Positions 52,948 to 62,155 of a stretch of 64,000 nucleotides of DNA are shown piece after piece. The stretch is from the IMG/VR virus record IMGVR_UViG_3300032323_003899, positions 1 to 64,000 of that record; one strand, written 5' to 3'. The notes below the pieces were generated by a model, which was given only the letters and a program-made list of their open reading frames with translations, ran no database searches and was not told the DNA's origin. Numbering within the stretch: position 1 is the stretch's first letter; every line of letters starts with the position of its first letter. This DNA comes from a virus. A program made the translations under genes and the position numbers.

Positions 52948-55900
52948 ATGGGTCAAAGCTATCGTATACGAACTGAGCTTGGGATAAATAAATCCATCAA
53001 TGTTGAACTTAACCAAGATTTCGAATTTTTAGAAATACTTTCACTTAAGATACAACAAGCGGATGTTTATACACGTTCGTGTGCTGATTATGGTGTTGTT
53101 GTAGGAAGAGTAACAGCAAATAACGGTTTGGGTATCCCAAATGCGAAGGTTTCTGTTTTTATTCCTGTAGAGGAAGAAGATTTATTAGACAACACAATTA
53201 ATACAATTTATCCCTACAGAACAATTGATGAAAAAAATGAAGATGGGTATAGATACAATCTTCTTCCATATGAAAAGTCATATAGTAAACATGCGGCGAC
53301 AGGGACCTTTCCAAGTTCGAGAGATGTTCTAACAAACTCGGTTGCTTCAAAGATATACGAAAAATATTTCAAATTTACTGTCAAGACCAATGAGAGTGGA
53401 GACTACATGATATTCGGAGTTCCTTTAGGATTCCAAAGACTTGTTATGGATGTTGATTTGTCGGACATGGGTGAATTCTCACTTACACCACAAGACCTAA
53501 TAAGAATTGGAAGAGCAACAGAAAATCAAGTTAGTGGAAACGAATTTAGGACTTCGACCGATTTGAATTCTTTACCCCAAATCGTTAGATTAACAAAAAT
53601 AGCCGAAATATCTCCTTTATGGGGAGAACCTGAAATTTGTCAAATTGCAGTAAACAGAATTGACTTTGATTTGAGAGACGATGCAAATATAGATATTCAG
53701 CCCACATCGGTTTTTATGGGGTCTATGTTTTCGACTGCAGATAAATTTAGGTTGAGAAAAAATTGCAAACCAAGAGATAATATGGGTAATCTTTGTGACT
53801 TGGTGTCAGGACCGGGACAAATTTTAGCTATTAGGCAAACAATCAGACAAGATACAAACGGAAACCCTATATTAGAACAATATCAGTTAGAACAATCTGG
53901 AAATGTAATCGATGAAGATGGAACATGGTTGACTGAATTACCGATGAACTTGGATTATATCATTACTAATGAGTTTGGTGAAAGAGTTATATCATTTGAC
54001 CCGAATGTGGGAGTTCCAACAAAGGCTAAGTATAGATTTAAAATTAAGTGGCAACAATCGAGAGAACTCACTGCTCAAGTTAGAAGACCTTATTATTTAG
54101 TTCCCAATATTAAAGAATATGGATGGACTCAAAATCCAAACGATGACCCTTCAGATGACCCAATAAATAGTGACAGATACAAACAACAACGTAGTTCTTA
54201 TTATTTTGGGTTGGATTGGACTGGTTATACTGAAGGACTATCAACAACAGAATCAAATAATAAAATAGATTCAATTGTTAATTGTGAAGATACTTTCTAT
54301 GAATTTAATTTCAATAGAGTTTATACTGTTGCAAGTTTAATAGACCAGTATAAACAAGGAGGTAGAGCTAGATTCATAGGTATTAAAGAAATTGATGACG
54401 ATAGTTGTTCGAGTACTGTAAATAAATTTCCCGTTAATGAGGGATTTAAAAATTTTGATTTTTTATACTTTTTATTCTCGTTAATTTTTCAGAACCTCCA
54501 ATTTATTGGGTTAGCCTTTTTATTAGTTGCACATTTTACCGTAGGATTGATTTATCAGATAATAAATGGTATCAGGATATTAACTTTTCGAAAACCCAAG
54601 AAAGGGGGATTACCAATAAGATTACCTATGGTAACTTATCCAAATTGTGATGCTTGTGAGTGTAGACCCGCAAGTACAGATGGATTAGGCGTTGTAATAT
54701 CTTCAGAAGGGCAATTATCACCTCTCTCGGACCCGAATAGATATTATGAGATTTGGTTCAATAAATTAGTTGCTGCTGGTAGCGACTCAACAAACGCAAC
54801 GGCAATTGCAAGTATATACTCACAAGCAACTGGAGGTAATATTGATGGCACTGACCCAACAGTTTACAAGATACTTTACTCTAACGTTCAAGAGGGTGAG
54901 GATGATAAATTTAGGGCATATAGTCTTGATTTACCCTTCGGAGAAAGAATAAATATTTTCAATAGTAGAGTATCGTATTTTTCAAACCTCAATAGGGTGA
55001 AAGTCAGTTTTGCTGTTGACCATTCAAACAACACATCGACATTTCACTTAGATAATACTGTAACAGTTTTAGCAACGAATCCATATGAAGCTGGTACAGT
55101 TCTTACAACAGTAAATCCACAAACCTCTTTAGACCCCAACTTCAATTTTACAGGAGTTACTGGTGATTTTGGTATAACAGGTAATACCGTCGTAGGACCG
55201 AATACAATAAACGTTCGATACGCAAACCCTTCGAATCAACTACAAGAGATAACGACAAGTTATAATTTACCATCAGGGTCAACAATAGACAACTATTCTT
55301 ATCCAAGTGACAGGGAATATTTTCAGGTTATTACGGCAATTACTGTGAGTGAATATTTTAAATTAACAGGACAGACACAAATACCTCAAGTTCAAACATT
55401 ACCGAAAGTTTTAGATTCTACAATAACTATATTTCCCGAAATCAAAGGGGGATTGGGGTGGAGAACATTCCAAACAGCGTCATTTGCAAGACAGCCAATA
55501 AAATTGAGAGAACTTTATGAGGATTTTGATAACCAATACGTAGTAATCTTACAAAGAGGGGTAGACCCTTATTCACCAAGATATACAAATCGTTATAATT
55601 TGGGTGTTCTATTCGGTTCTACAATTGATGACCCGAAATATGTTGTTACAGCATCTACCAAATTAAATATACCGATACAGAAATTGAACTCACCGAATTC
55701 AAGTTTGCAATCGTTCACACAAAACGACATGTTTTATAATTCTTATTTCTTCACACCTGGCTCACAATATTCTGCATTTACTTCCAATACGGTTTATTAT
55801 TATGGTTTTGCATATTCTGATGGTGGTGCATTTGTTAGTAATCAAAATTACTATGGCGCTTTAGGAGTTAGCCCTTCAACTAGTTATCAATATTCTATTA

Positions 55901-57594
55901 CACAAACACCAACAAAATATGATTCGGCTGAAGATATAAACGCTAATGCTTCCTACACTAGTAATGGTATTGGGGGAAATTCGTTCAGTCGATATTATTC
56001 GTATGTCACATATTACTTTCCAGCTATACCACCTTTTCAATTCTCAGACAAAACGAAAAATGTAATGAGAACTGATAGATTACCGTCTTCAGACCAATTA
56101 GATGGAGTAGGTACAAATAGCACCGCATTTTTACTTCAACAGAATAGAGCATTTGCTTTCTACGAGGTTCCCGATGAAGGAGAGGGTACTTTAGTTCCTA
56201 TATACAGTACGGGTTTCCAAGAAGTACCACCAGATGTCGAAGGTTTACCGGACGTGAATGTTCTGAGTAGTTTCGATTGTGATAACATGGTTCAATTCAA
56301 CTGTTACACGGGGTACAGTAATAATTTTGGTATATCTTCAAATTGTGTTCAAAACGATAATGTTGAAAAAGGTTGTTATGTATTTTTTACACGACCATTA
56401 TTTGGTGTCGGTAGAGATATAAGACTTTTCTCAGAGTGGGGATATAGATTCAGATTTTTCTATGCCTTGTGTCGTGGAGTTCTTTCACAAACTTTCACAA
56501 ACAATTGGGTCAATGGTGCGTTGTATGCTTTCCCAATCCAAGTTGACACATTTTATAATAGCCAAAACAAAGTTGGTGATGTAAAATATTGTGCGGATGT
56601 TGTCTATTATGAAAAAGTGAGTAATAATTTTTACTTTAGGAGTAGTCCTTATAACGGACAAAAGTTCATTGGTAAGCCAAATCCTGTTGGGGACGCAACA
56701 ATGGTCAACCAAACAAATCTCCTTTTTCCTACGACTATTGTAGATTTAGGTTATAAAGATTCATTCTATGGAGAAATAAGTTTTGACCCTTCATCTGATG
56801 CGTATATCATGACAGAGTTGAACCCAACCAGTTATTCGGACACATCAGATATTATAAACTTTTTTGTAATATCTAGAATCATAAATAGTAGTTTCTTATC
56901 GAGATTGATAGGTAACTCGGCTATAAATGAACTTTTTACTAGAAATGAAAATTTCTTGGGGAATAAAAGAAGGGTTGATGGGGACTTAGCACAACTCCTT
57001 TCTATAAATTCGGAGGAAGGAGTTATTAAGTTTTCACCTGAATATTATAGTGTTGATGCCGGACAAGAAAGTCCATTAGGTTATTATGGTACTCCTTCTC
57101 GACCTACGGTGGGAATATTCTTTTCATCAACTACAGAAAACCTACAATTCAAAGACTTTATAACACCAGGAAGAATTAATTTCAGACCGACACCAACCCA
57201 TACTTCGGCACCATTTTCTTACGGAATTAAATCACAAATGGTACCATTCTACAGATGGAGTTTAACTCGTAATGACCAAATATTCGGAACAGAGATTAAC
57301 AATTGGGCAACTTCGAGAAACGATTTAGTTCAATACCAATATCAATCTTTAGATAGAACAAATCCTGAACATTACTTTTTAGCTAGAGGTTTACAAAATG
57401 ATTTGAGTGAGAGAGGTTATATTTTCAATGTTAATGGTGACACAATCGACCAGTATAGTCAAGACTATAGGCCTGAGGGTCCTTATTATAGTAATAGATT
57501 TATTGTGGGGGCACCTTTTCATTTTTACTTTGGAACAACAGTAGGTGCAACTGCATTGGATAAGTTTAAAACAAAATACTCTGTAGATGAATAG
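52948..57594 (+). CDS. Giant baseplate protein with internal membrane-like segment and Cys cluster
   Basis: 1548 residues. Residues ~45-75 (YGVVVGRVTANNGLGIPNAKVSVFIP) resemble a carboxypeptidase-regulatory-like beta-sandwich, followed by mixed structural domains to ~490. Residues 503-549 are strongly hydrophobic (FDFLYFLFSLIFQNLQFIG, LAFLLVAHFTVGLIYQII), enough for one or two membrane helices, then basic RKPKKGG and a CDACEC cluster near residue 570. The rest is beta-rich with Asn/Ser/Tyr. No close T4 counterpart; position suggests the gp7/gp8 or outer wedge role. The stop overlaps the next ATG by eight bases. Confidence 0.55.
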   Translation: MGQSYRIRTELGINKSINVELNQDFEFLEILSLKIQQADVYTRSCADYGVVVGRVTANNGLGIPNAKVSVFIPVEEEDLLDNTINTIYPYRTIDEKNEDGYRYNLLPYEKSYSKHAATGTFPSSRDVLTNSVASKIYEKYFKFTVKTNESGDYMIFGVPLGFQRLVMDVDLSDMGEFSLTPQDLIRIGRATENQVSGNEFRTSTDLNSLPQIVRLTKIAEISPLWGEPEICQIAVNRIDFDLRDDANIDIQPTSVFMGSMFSTADKFRLRKNCKPRDNMGNLCDLVSGPGQILAIRQTIRQDTNGNPILEQYQLEQSGNVIDEDGTWLTELPMNLDYIITNEFGERVISFDPNVGVPTKAKYRFKIKWQQSRELTAQVRRPYYLVPNIKEYGWTQNPNDDPSDDPINSDRYKQQRSSYYFGLDWTGYTEGLSTTESNNKIDSIVNCEDTFYEFNFNRVYTVASLIDQYKQGGRARFIGIKEIDDDSCSSTVNKFPVNEGFKNFDFLYFLFSLIFQNLQFIGLAFLLVAHFTVGLIYQIINGIRILTFRKPKKGGLPIRLPMVTYPNCDACECRPASTDGLGVVISSEGQLSPLSDPNRYYEIWFNKLVAAGSDSTNATAIASIYSQATGGNIDGTDPTVYKILYSNVQEGEDDKFRAYSLDLPFGERINIFNSRVSYFSNLNRVKVSFAVDHSNNTSTFHLDNTVTVLATNPYEAGTVLTTVNPQTSLDPNFNFTGVTGDFGITGNTVVGPNTINVRYANPSNQLQEITTSYNLPSGSTIDNYSYPSDREYFQVITAITVSEYFKLTGQTQIPQVQTLPKVLDSTITIFPEIKGGLGWRTFQTASFARQPIKLRELYEDFDNQYVVILQRGVDPYSPRYTNRYNLGVLFGSTIDDPKYVVTASTKLNIPIQKLNSPNSSLQSFTQNDMFYNSYFFTPGSQYSAFTSNTVYYYGFAYSDGGAFVSNQNYYGALGVSPSTSYQYSITQTPTKYDSAEDINANASYTSNGIGGNSFSRYYSYVTYYFPAIPPFQFSDKTKNVMRTDRLPSSDQLDGVGTNSTAFLLQQNRAFAFYEVPDEGEGTLVPIYSTGFQEVPPDVEGLPDVNVLSSFDCDNMVQFNCYTGYSNNFGISSNCVQNDNVEKGCYVFFTRPLFGVGRDIRLFSEWGYRFRFFYALCRGVLSQTFTNNWVNGALYAFPIQVDTFYNSQNKVGDVKYCADVVYYEKVSNNFYFRSSPYNGQKFIGKPNPVGDATMVNQTNLLFPTTIVDLGYKDSFYGEISFDPSSDAYIMTELNPTSYSDTSDIINFFVISRIINSSFLSRLIGNSAINELFTRNENFLGNKRRVDGDLAQLLSINSEEGVIKFSPEYYSVDAGQESPLGYYGTPSRPTVGIFFSSTTENLQFKDFITPGRINFRPTPTHTSAPFSYGIKSQMVPFYRWSLTRNDQIFGTEINNWATSRNDLVQYQYQSLDRTNPEHYFLARGLQNDLSERGYIFNVNGDTIDQYSQDYRPEGPYYSNRFIVGAPFHFYFGTTVGATALDKFKTKYSVDE

Positions 57595-59302
57595 ATATCG
57601 AATTATACCAAGCGGGTTGTCTTATGAATCTGCACCACTGATAGACCAGCAGGTTCAGTTATCACTTGAACAACAAGCACAATCTATGGTTGAGTTCGAT
57701 AGGACTACAAACGTAAGTCTGGCAGAAGTCTATGACCAAGAACGTCAGAGTTGCACGGTTTTTAGACCCACATTCAAAATGACTTACGTTTATGATAACG
57801 TACTTACCGGTACTACAGAATATTCAAAATTCAGAAATGAATTGTATTATGTTAATCCACAAGTTTCGATATTCAGTAAAGTTTGGTATGGTTACCCACA
57901 GTATTACGAATTTGATTTTTACAGAGACGACATTAATAACACACATATCAATTACAAGGCGGTTAGTGCGTATTCATATAATTGGGATTACTATATAACA
58001 TATCCATCACAAAATATTTCAGACAAAAGAATAACTGCAAGTTTGAATGGTAGTTTTTTTGATTGGAATGTTTCTGATGGAATACCATTTAAAATAAGAA
58101 GAACTTCAGAAAATGGTGCAGGATTAATTTCTTTCGAATGTATTTGTCCTCATGGATTATCTGCTGGAGAATCGGTGGAAATATTTGTAAACGGAAAACC
58201 TTATTTATATAGAACCCAAGCTCTTTTTGATGTTTTTTCATTAGGGAACGAAAAATTTGATAGTGAATCTCACGTATTCAACATTTATAATATAGGTTAT
58301 ACGGGGAATACGTTTTTCGATGGTATGATTGGTACTTTTAGAAGAGTGGTAAATGCGTCAATACCTAACGAAACTAAATCAAAGTATTATGTAAGACAAC
58401 AAAAAGTTATTTTGGATACCAATGGAATTATTCTAACTAAATCGGGATTTGAAAAAAATCCATTTAAAGATGATTTCAAATTAGAATTAAGTTCAATTAC
58501 TCCAAATAAAATCACAAGGATATCTCAAAAGACTAGCTCAAGTTCATATACTTTTACAGGTAAAATAGATATTAACATAGGGGGACTATTGGACAATCAA
58601 TTGAGACCTGTAACAGAATTACATTTGACAATAATTAATAAAGGATATTCAGGTTATTTCAATAAACCCTTTTTCGATTCAGGATTGAAACAAGGTTGGG
58701 GTTTTAATATAACGAATACAAATAATTCTTGGTGGGATGATAATAATACATTGTCCAAAACAAATATAACAACCTCCTCATATCAAAATACTGATGGAGT
58801 GACAAGAACTTTCTATTACAACAACTCACTTAAAGTTGGTGATATTATAGATGGTGACTTATGTGAATGGAACGATTACTTACAAGTTGAAAGAGTATAC
58901 TCGAATTATTATCAAAAAATAAAATATAATCAAACCATCTTCAAGACTACTGAAAGTCAGACAACCAACTCACCTGGTTACTACTACAAACCACATAACC
59001 CTATTACCTTAAGAACCTTCTCTGATTATGTAGAAACAGGTTCTGTGAACGAAGTAGAGGGGATTCCAAATTACGCATATTATTCAAACGCAGACCAAGA
59101 GTTCAGATGGAGAGACTCATACCAATATGGTTTCATAGACTCCGAAGGTGTTGGTGTAGATTATCCATTTATGAATAATGCTCAATACCCGTTTAAGGAT
59201 TTTGTTTTTAAATTAATTCCTGATAATGAAGGATATAATATAAATGATGGTTTATTCGGACTGAATGTACCATTTGACCCAATAATAGATAAGTGTGAAT
59301 AA
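57587..59302 (+). CDS. Structural protein, probable baseplate periphery
   Basis: 571 residues, not recognised. The N-terminus (LIDQQVQLSLEQQAQSMVEF) is helical; the rest is beta-rich with many Tyr/Asn/Phe. Context in the wedge operon and overlap with both neighbours suggest a baseplate or short-fibre part. No enzyme motif. Confidence 0.55.
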   Translation: MNRYRIIPSGLSYESAPLIDQQVQLSLEQQAQSMVEFDRTTNVSLAEVYDQERQSCTVFRPTFKMTYVYDNVLTGTTEYSKFRNELYYVNPQVSIFSKVWYGYPQYYEFDFYRDDINNTHINYKAVSAYSYNWDYYITYPSQNISDKRITASLNGSFFDWNVSDGIPFKIRRTSENGAGLISFECICPHGLSAGESVEIFVNGKPYLYRTQALFDVFSLGNEKFDSESHVFNIYNIGYTGNTFFDGMIGTFRRVVNASIPNETKSKYYVRQQKVILDTNGIILTKSGFEKNPFKDDFKLELSSITPNKITRISQKTSSSSYTFTGKIDINIGGLLDNQLRPVTELHLTIINKGYSGYFNKPFFDSGLKQGWGFNITNTNNSWWDDNNTLSKTNITTSSYQNTDGVTRTFYYNNSLKVGDIIDGDLCEWNDYLQVERVYSNYYQKIKYNQTIFKTTESQTTNSPGYYYKPHNPITLRTFSDYVETGSVNEVEGIPNYAYYSNADQEFRWRDSYQYGFIDSEGVGVDYPFMNNAQYPFKDFVFKLIPDNEGYNINDGLFGLNVPFDPIIDKCE

Positions 59303-60104
59303 TTTTATAATAAAGCAAATAAATGGTCTGAATAAGCAGATTAATATTCCGATAGAACTCACTTGGGACTTGGAGGGAATTGATGATGCTATAGACCAAT
59401 ATGAAACTAAAGCGGTCGAACAAGTTTTAGGGAGAGGTTATGATTTTGAAGTTGAAAGGTTTCCACATGATAAGCATGAAAACAGCGAGAATACTTTCGT
59501 CGATTATGAATTTTACTTTTACTCAGGAGGTTCATTAGAGGACCGAACAAATTGGAAAAATAGTTATTTAGGAGAAGGATTCACGGTACAAGATATTTTT
59601 TATTATTCTAATAGTTTTACAAAGTCATTTTTCAAATTGGATTTTTATGACACAGTTGATGACAAAAGACAAAAGAATTATTTCACCGTAATTATTCCAA
59701 CTACACAAGGGAGTGAGATGGTTTCGGGAATGGCAAGGGATACTGTTACGATTAAAAAACCAAAGTTCATTTTGGACTATATTGGAGACAAAGAAGGTTT
59801 TTTTCTGTATTGGCTTAAAAGTTTGAAGTTTATACCAATCAACACATTCTACATGACTGCAAAGTTTTACAATGCGGAAACAGGTTCTTTCACTAAGCTT
59901 TCTAATCAACCACAATCTATTTTTACAAACACAACTTTAGGGAGTAATCTTTATGATTTTGATTATACTACCTTCTTTTACTACAGAGTAGTTTTAGATT
60001 ATATAGATAAAGTTTATCGTATATATGATATCAAAACAAATGAAAGAGTTGGTACTACAACACCAATAAGATGGTATGAATATCTAAACCCACCTTTATC
60101 ATGA
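59295..60104 (+). CDS. Structural protein, probable baseplate/fibre component
   Basis: 269 residues from a GTG at 59295 that overlaps the previous stop by eight bases; no nearby in-frame ATG. Opening INIPIELTWDLEGIDDAIDQYE and beta-rich later part (FYFYSGGSLEDRTNW). No known family recognised. Ends four bases into the next ATG. Confidence 0.5.
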   Translation: MNNFIIKQINGLNKQINIPIELTWDLEGIDDAIDQYETKAVEQVLGRGYDFEVERFPHDKHENSENTFVDYEFYFYSGGSLEDRTNWKNSYLGEGFTVQDIFYYSNSFTKSFFKLDFYDTVDDKRQKNYFTVIIPTTQGSEMVSGMARDTVTIKKPKFILDYIGDKEGFFLYWLKSLKFIPINTFYMTAKFYNAETGSFTKLSNQPQSIFTNTTLGSNLYDFDYTTFFYYRVVLDYIDKVYRIYDIKTNERVGTTTPIRWYEYLNPPLS

Positions 60105-61219
60105 GTGATTCTTATAGAATAATAATTTCACCTGAAACAATACTTGGAGACATTAGCCAAGTCACATATAGTGGAGAAACCTTTGGTGTTTATTCAGGAA
60201 TGTCACAGGTTATTTCATCAGGCCCTAATGGAACGTCTACTCTTACAGGGTTGACTGTACCTATCTTACTAAATCAAAGTACGGTAGATATCGGATATTA
60301 TAGCCCATTTGACGGAGAGATTTCTCAAAAAGATGTAGTGACAAATTTTATTTTTTCTTCAACCACGACTTCACCATACACATATCAAGTTTATAACACT
60401 TCAAGTGAATATCAAAAATTTATTGACCTTTCATCTTATTCTATAAATTGGGGTGATGGTAGTCCAATAGAAACTGTAACAGGTTATACACCTAATTTTA
60501 CGTCTCATAACTATCCAATTGCAAACAAAAAATATCAGATATCTTTAAGACAAGTTAATCCTTGGGGTATTGTAGAAGTATTCAAGACAATTATAACACC
60601 ATTCAAAAATGCTATTATATATAATCCTAAGGGTAGAGCGTTCTTCACTTCGAATATCGGGTCATGGTCAGCAACACCAATTAGCTATGATTATATTTTT
60701 AGTGGTGATGCGGTCAATACTGTGCAAGCTCAGGTAAGTAGTGGATACACATCAATACCATTTGTTGTTTCTTCACAAACAACCTCACGATTGACAGAAC
60801 TAGAACCATATGGTAAATTCACGCCACAACAAAGGGTTGGTTTACCAATCATAAAGAATGGGGAAATATACGGTACCATTACAAATATAAACCCTGTTTA
60901 CACTGCATACACTATACAAAACGTTGATTATTACGACTATTCAAATGGACTCACTTTATTTTTTACAAGTTCGTCAGGATTTACTCAAGATAATATAGAA
61001 GCAAGACCTATTACAAAAGATGAATCATTGATGAAAATTATTGACCAAGGACAAATTCAAACAGATGTTTTTGTTGAACGAGGTAAAAACAGTGGGTATG
61101 AAAGAATCCAAAGGTTGGGAGAAGTGAGTAGTTTAGGAGCTTTGGAAAATTATGGATACGGATTCTTCAATATAGTTGAAAAAGATGGTGGAGAAACCGC
61201 AGAGGGTTTTGAGACATAA
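60101..61219 (+). CDS. Structural protein with PKD-like domain
   Basis: 372 residues. INWGDGSPIETVTG (residues ~117-130) and HNYPIANKKYQISLRQVNPWG (~138-158) match the PKD beta-sandwich, with the WGDG turn and the closing H-x-Y. PKD domains occur in carbohydrate- and cell-surface-binding proteins. The remainder is beta-rich, ending in a short helix. Virion surface or fibre attachment is inferred from context. Confidence 0.6.
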   Translation: MSDSYRIIISPETILGDISQVTYSGETFGVYSGMSQVISSGPNGTSTLTGLTVPILLNQSTVDIGYYSPFDGEISQKDVVTNFIFSSTTTSPYTYQVYNTSSEYQKFIDLSSYSINWGDGSPIETVTGYTPNFTSHNYPIANKKYQISLRQVNPWGIVEVFKTIITPFKNAIIYNPKGRAFFTSNIGSWSATPISYDYIFSGDAVNTVQAQVSSGYTSIPFVVSSQTTSRLTELEPYGKFTPQQRVGLPIIKNGEIYGTITNINPVYTAYTIQNVDYYDYSNGLTLFFTSSSGFTQDNIEARPITKDESLMKIIDQGQIQTDVFVERGKNSGYERIQRLGEVSSLGALENYGYGFFNIVEKDGGETAEGFET

Positions 61220-61220
61220 A

Positions 61221-61231
61221 CTATTTATTAA
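61221..61231 (+). promoter_or_regulatory. CTATTTATTAA box
   Basis: The box is 15 bases before the ATG at 61247, directly after the stop of the PKD-like gene. Confidence 0.5.
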
Positions 61232-61246
61232 ATATAATTTTTAGAT

Positions 61247-62155
61247 ATGGCAATCGGTACATACGGAACACTAAGGCCAAGTGACGTTTCACCTGAAGAT
61301 GTTCAGATAATAATGAACTATACACCTTCAAGAGACGTGACAGATAATTTCGTTTTAAAAACCTTGGACGCTCCAACAGTTTTAAGACCTTACTTCAACA
61401 ATGATGCAACAGGAGGGAATGATGGAGTAGAAGTTTTAGGTGGTTTATATAATTTAACATTACCTGCAAATGAGTTTACTCAACTCGGAATATACACACT
61501 TTATTTGAGACCAGCTCAAATAAGAACCGTAATTACGGATTGTGGTGTGTTAAGTGCATTACCTAATGTTAAAGGTCTTGTTATTGATTTATCAAATGTC
61601 CCGCCAGCGTCTTTAAATAAATTTGTACCACAAGGACTTGTAGGATTTAGAATTGAATATCTAAATAATGACGGTTCAAAAATACCGAACTTCTTCAGAA
61701 TAATTACATCTTCGTTTTATTGTGAACCTGTGGTAACAAATCAAGTTAATACTACACAAAAAGCTATAAGGTATAGATATGTTGATGGTCAATCAAATCT
61801 TTTATTTCTGACTGTATCACCTTCATCTTCACCAACCAACAAACCTAACGCAACTCCGTTTATTGGACAACCCGACCAAGAAATTATTATAACAAATACC
61901 TTTTTCAATCCTGTAACATTAGAGATTGAAATGGTTGAATACGATATATCTTCTCTTGCAATTGCTCTTTACGGTAATCAGACCAAAGCGATTGATGATG
62001 GTATCTATACAATTTACGACTCTCAAAATAACATCTACAGACAATACAACCTTTATGAAATTAGAGACCAATTTAATGCTCTTCTTTATGAGGTTAGACA
62101 AAGTAGAGGTAATAATATTGATTTTAGTAAAAACTTTAACACCATCACAAGTTAA
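61247..62155 (+). CDS. Structural protein, unknown role
   Basis: 302 residues. Begins GTYGTLRPSDVSPEDVQIIM and has NFVLKTLDAPTVLRPYF and a beta-rich core (LYNLTLPANEFTQLGIYTLY), then a helical C-terminal part. Resembles phage tail-associated beta proteins but no family is certain. Stop overlaps the next ATG (TAATG). Confidence 0.5.
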   Translation: MAIGTYGTLRPSDVSPEDVQIIMNYTPSRDVTDNFVLKTLDAPTVLRPYFNNDATGGNDGVEVLGGLYNLTLPANEFTQLGIYTLYLRPAQIRTVITDCGVLSALPNVKGLVIDLSNVPPASLNKFVPQGLVGFRIEYLNNDGSKIPNFFRIITSSFYCEPVVTNQVNTTQKAIRYRYVDGQSNLLFLTVSPSSSPTNKPNATPFIGQPDQEIIITNTFFNPVTLEIEMVEYDISSLAIALYGNQTKAIDDGIYTIYDSQNNIYRQYNLYEIRDQFNALLYEVRQSRGNNIDFSKNFNTITS

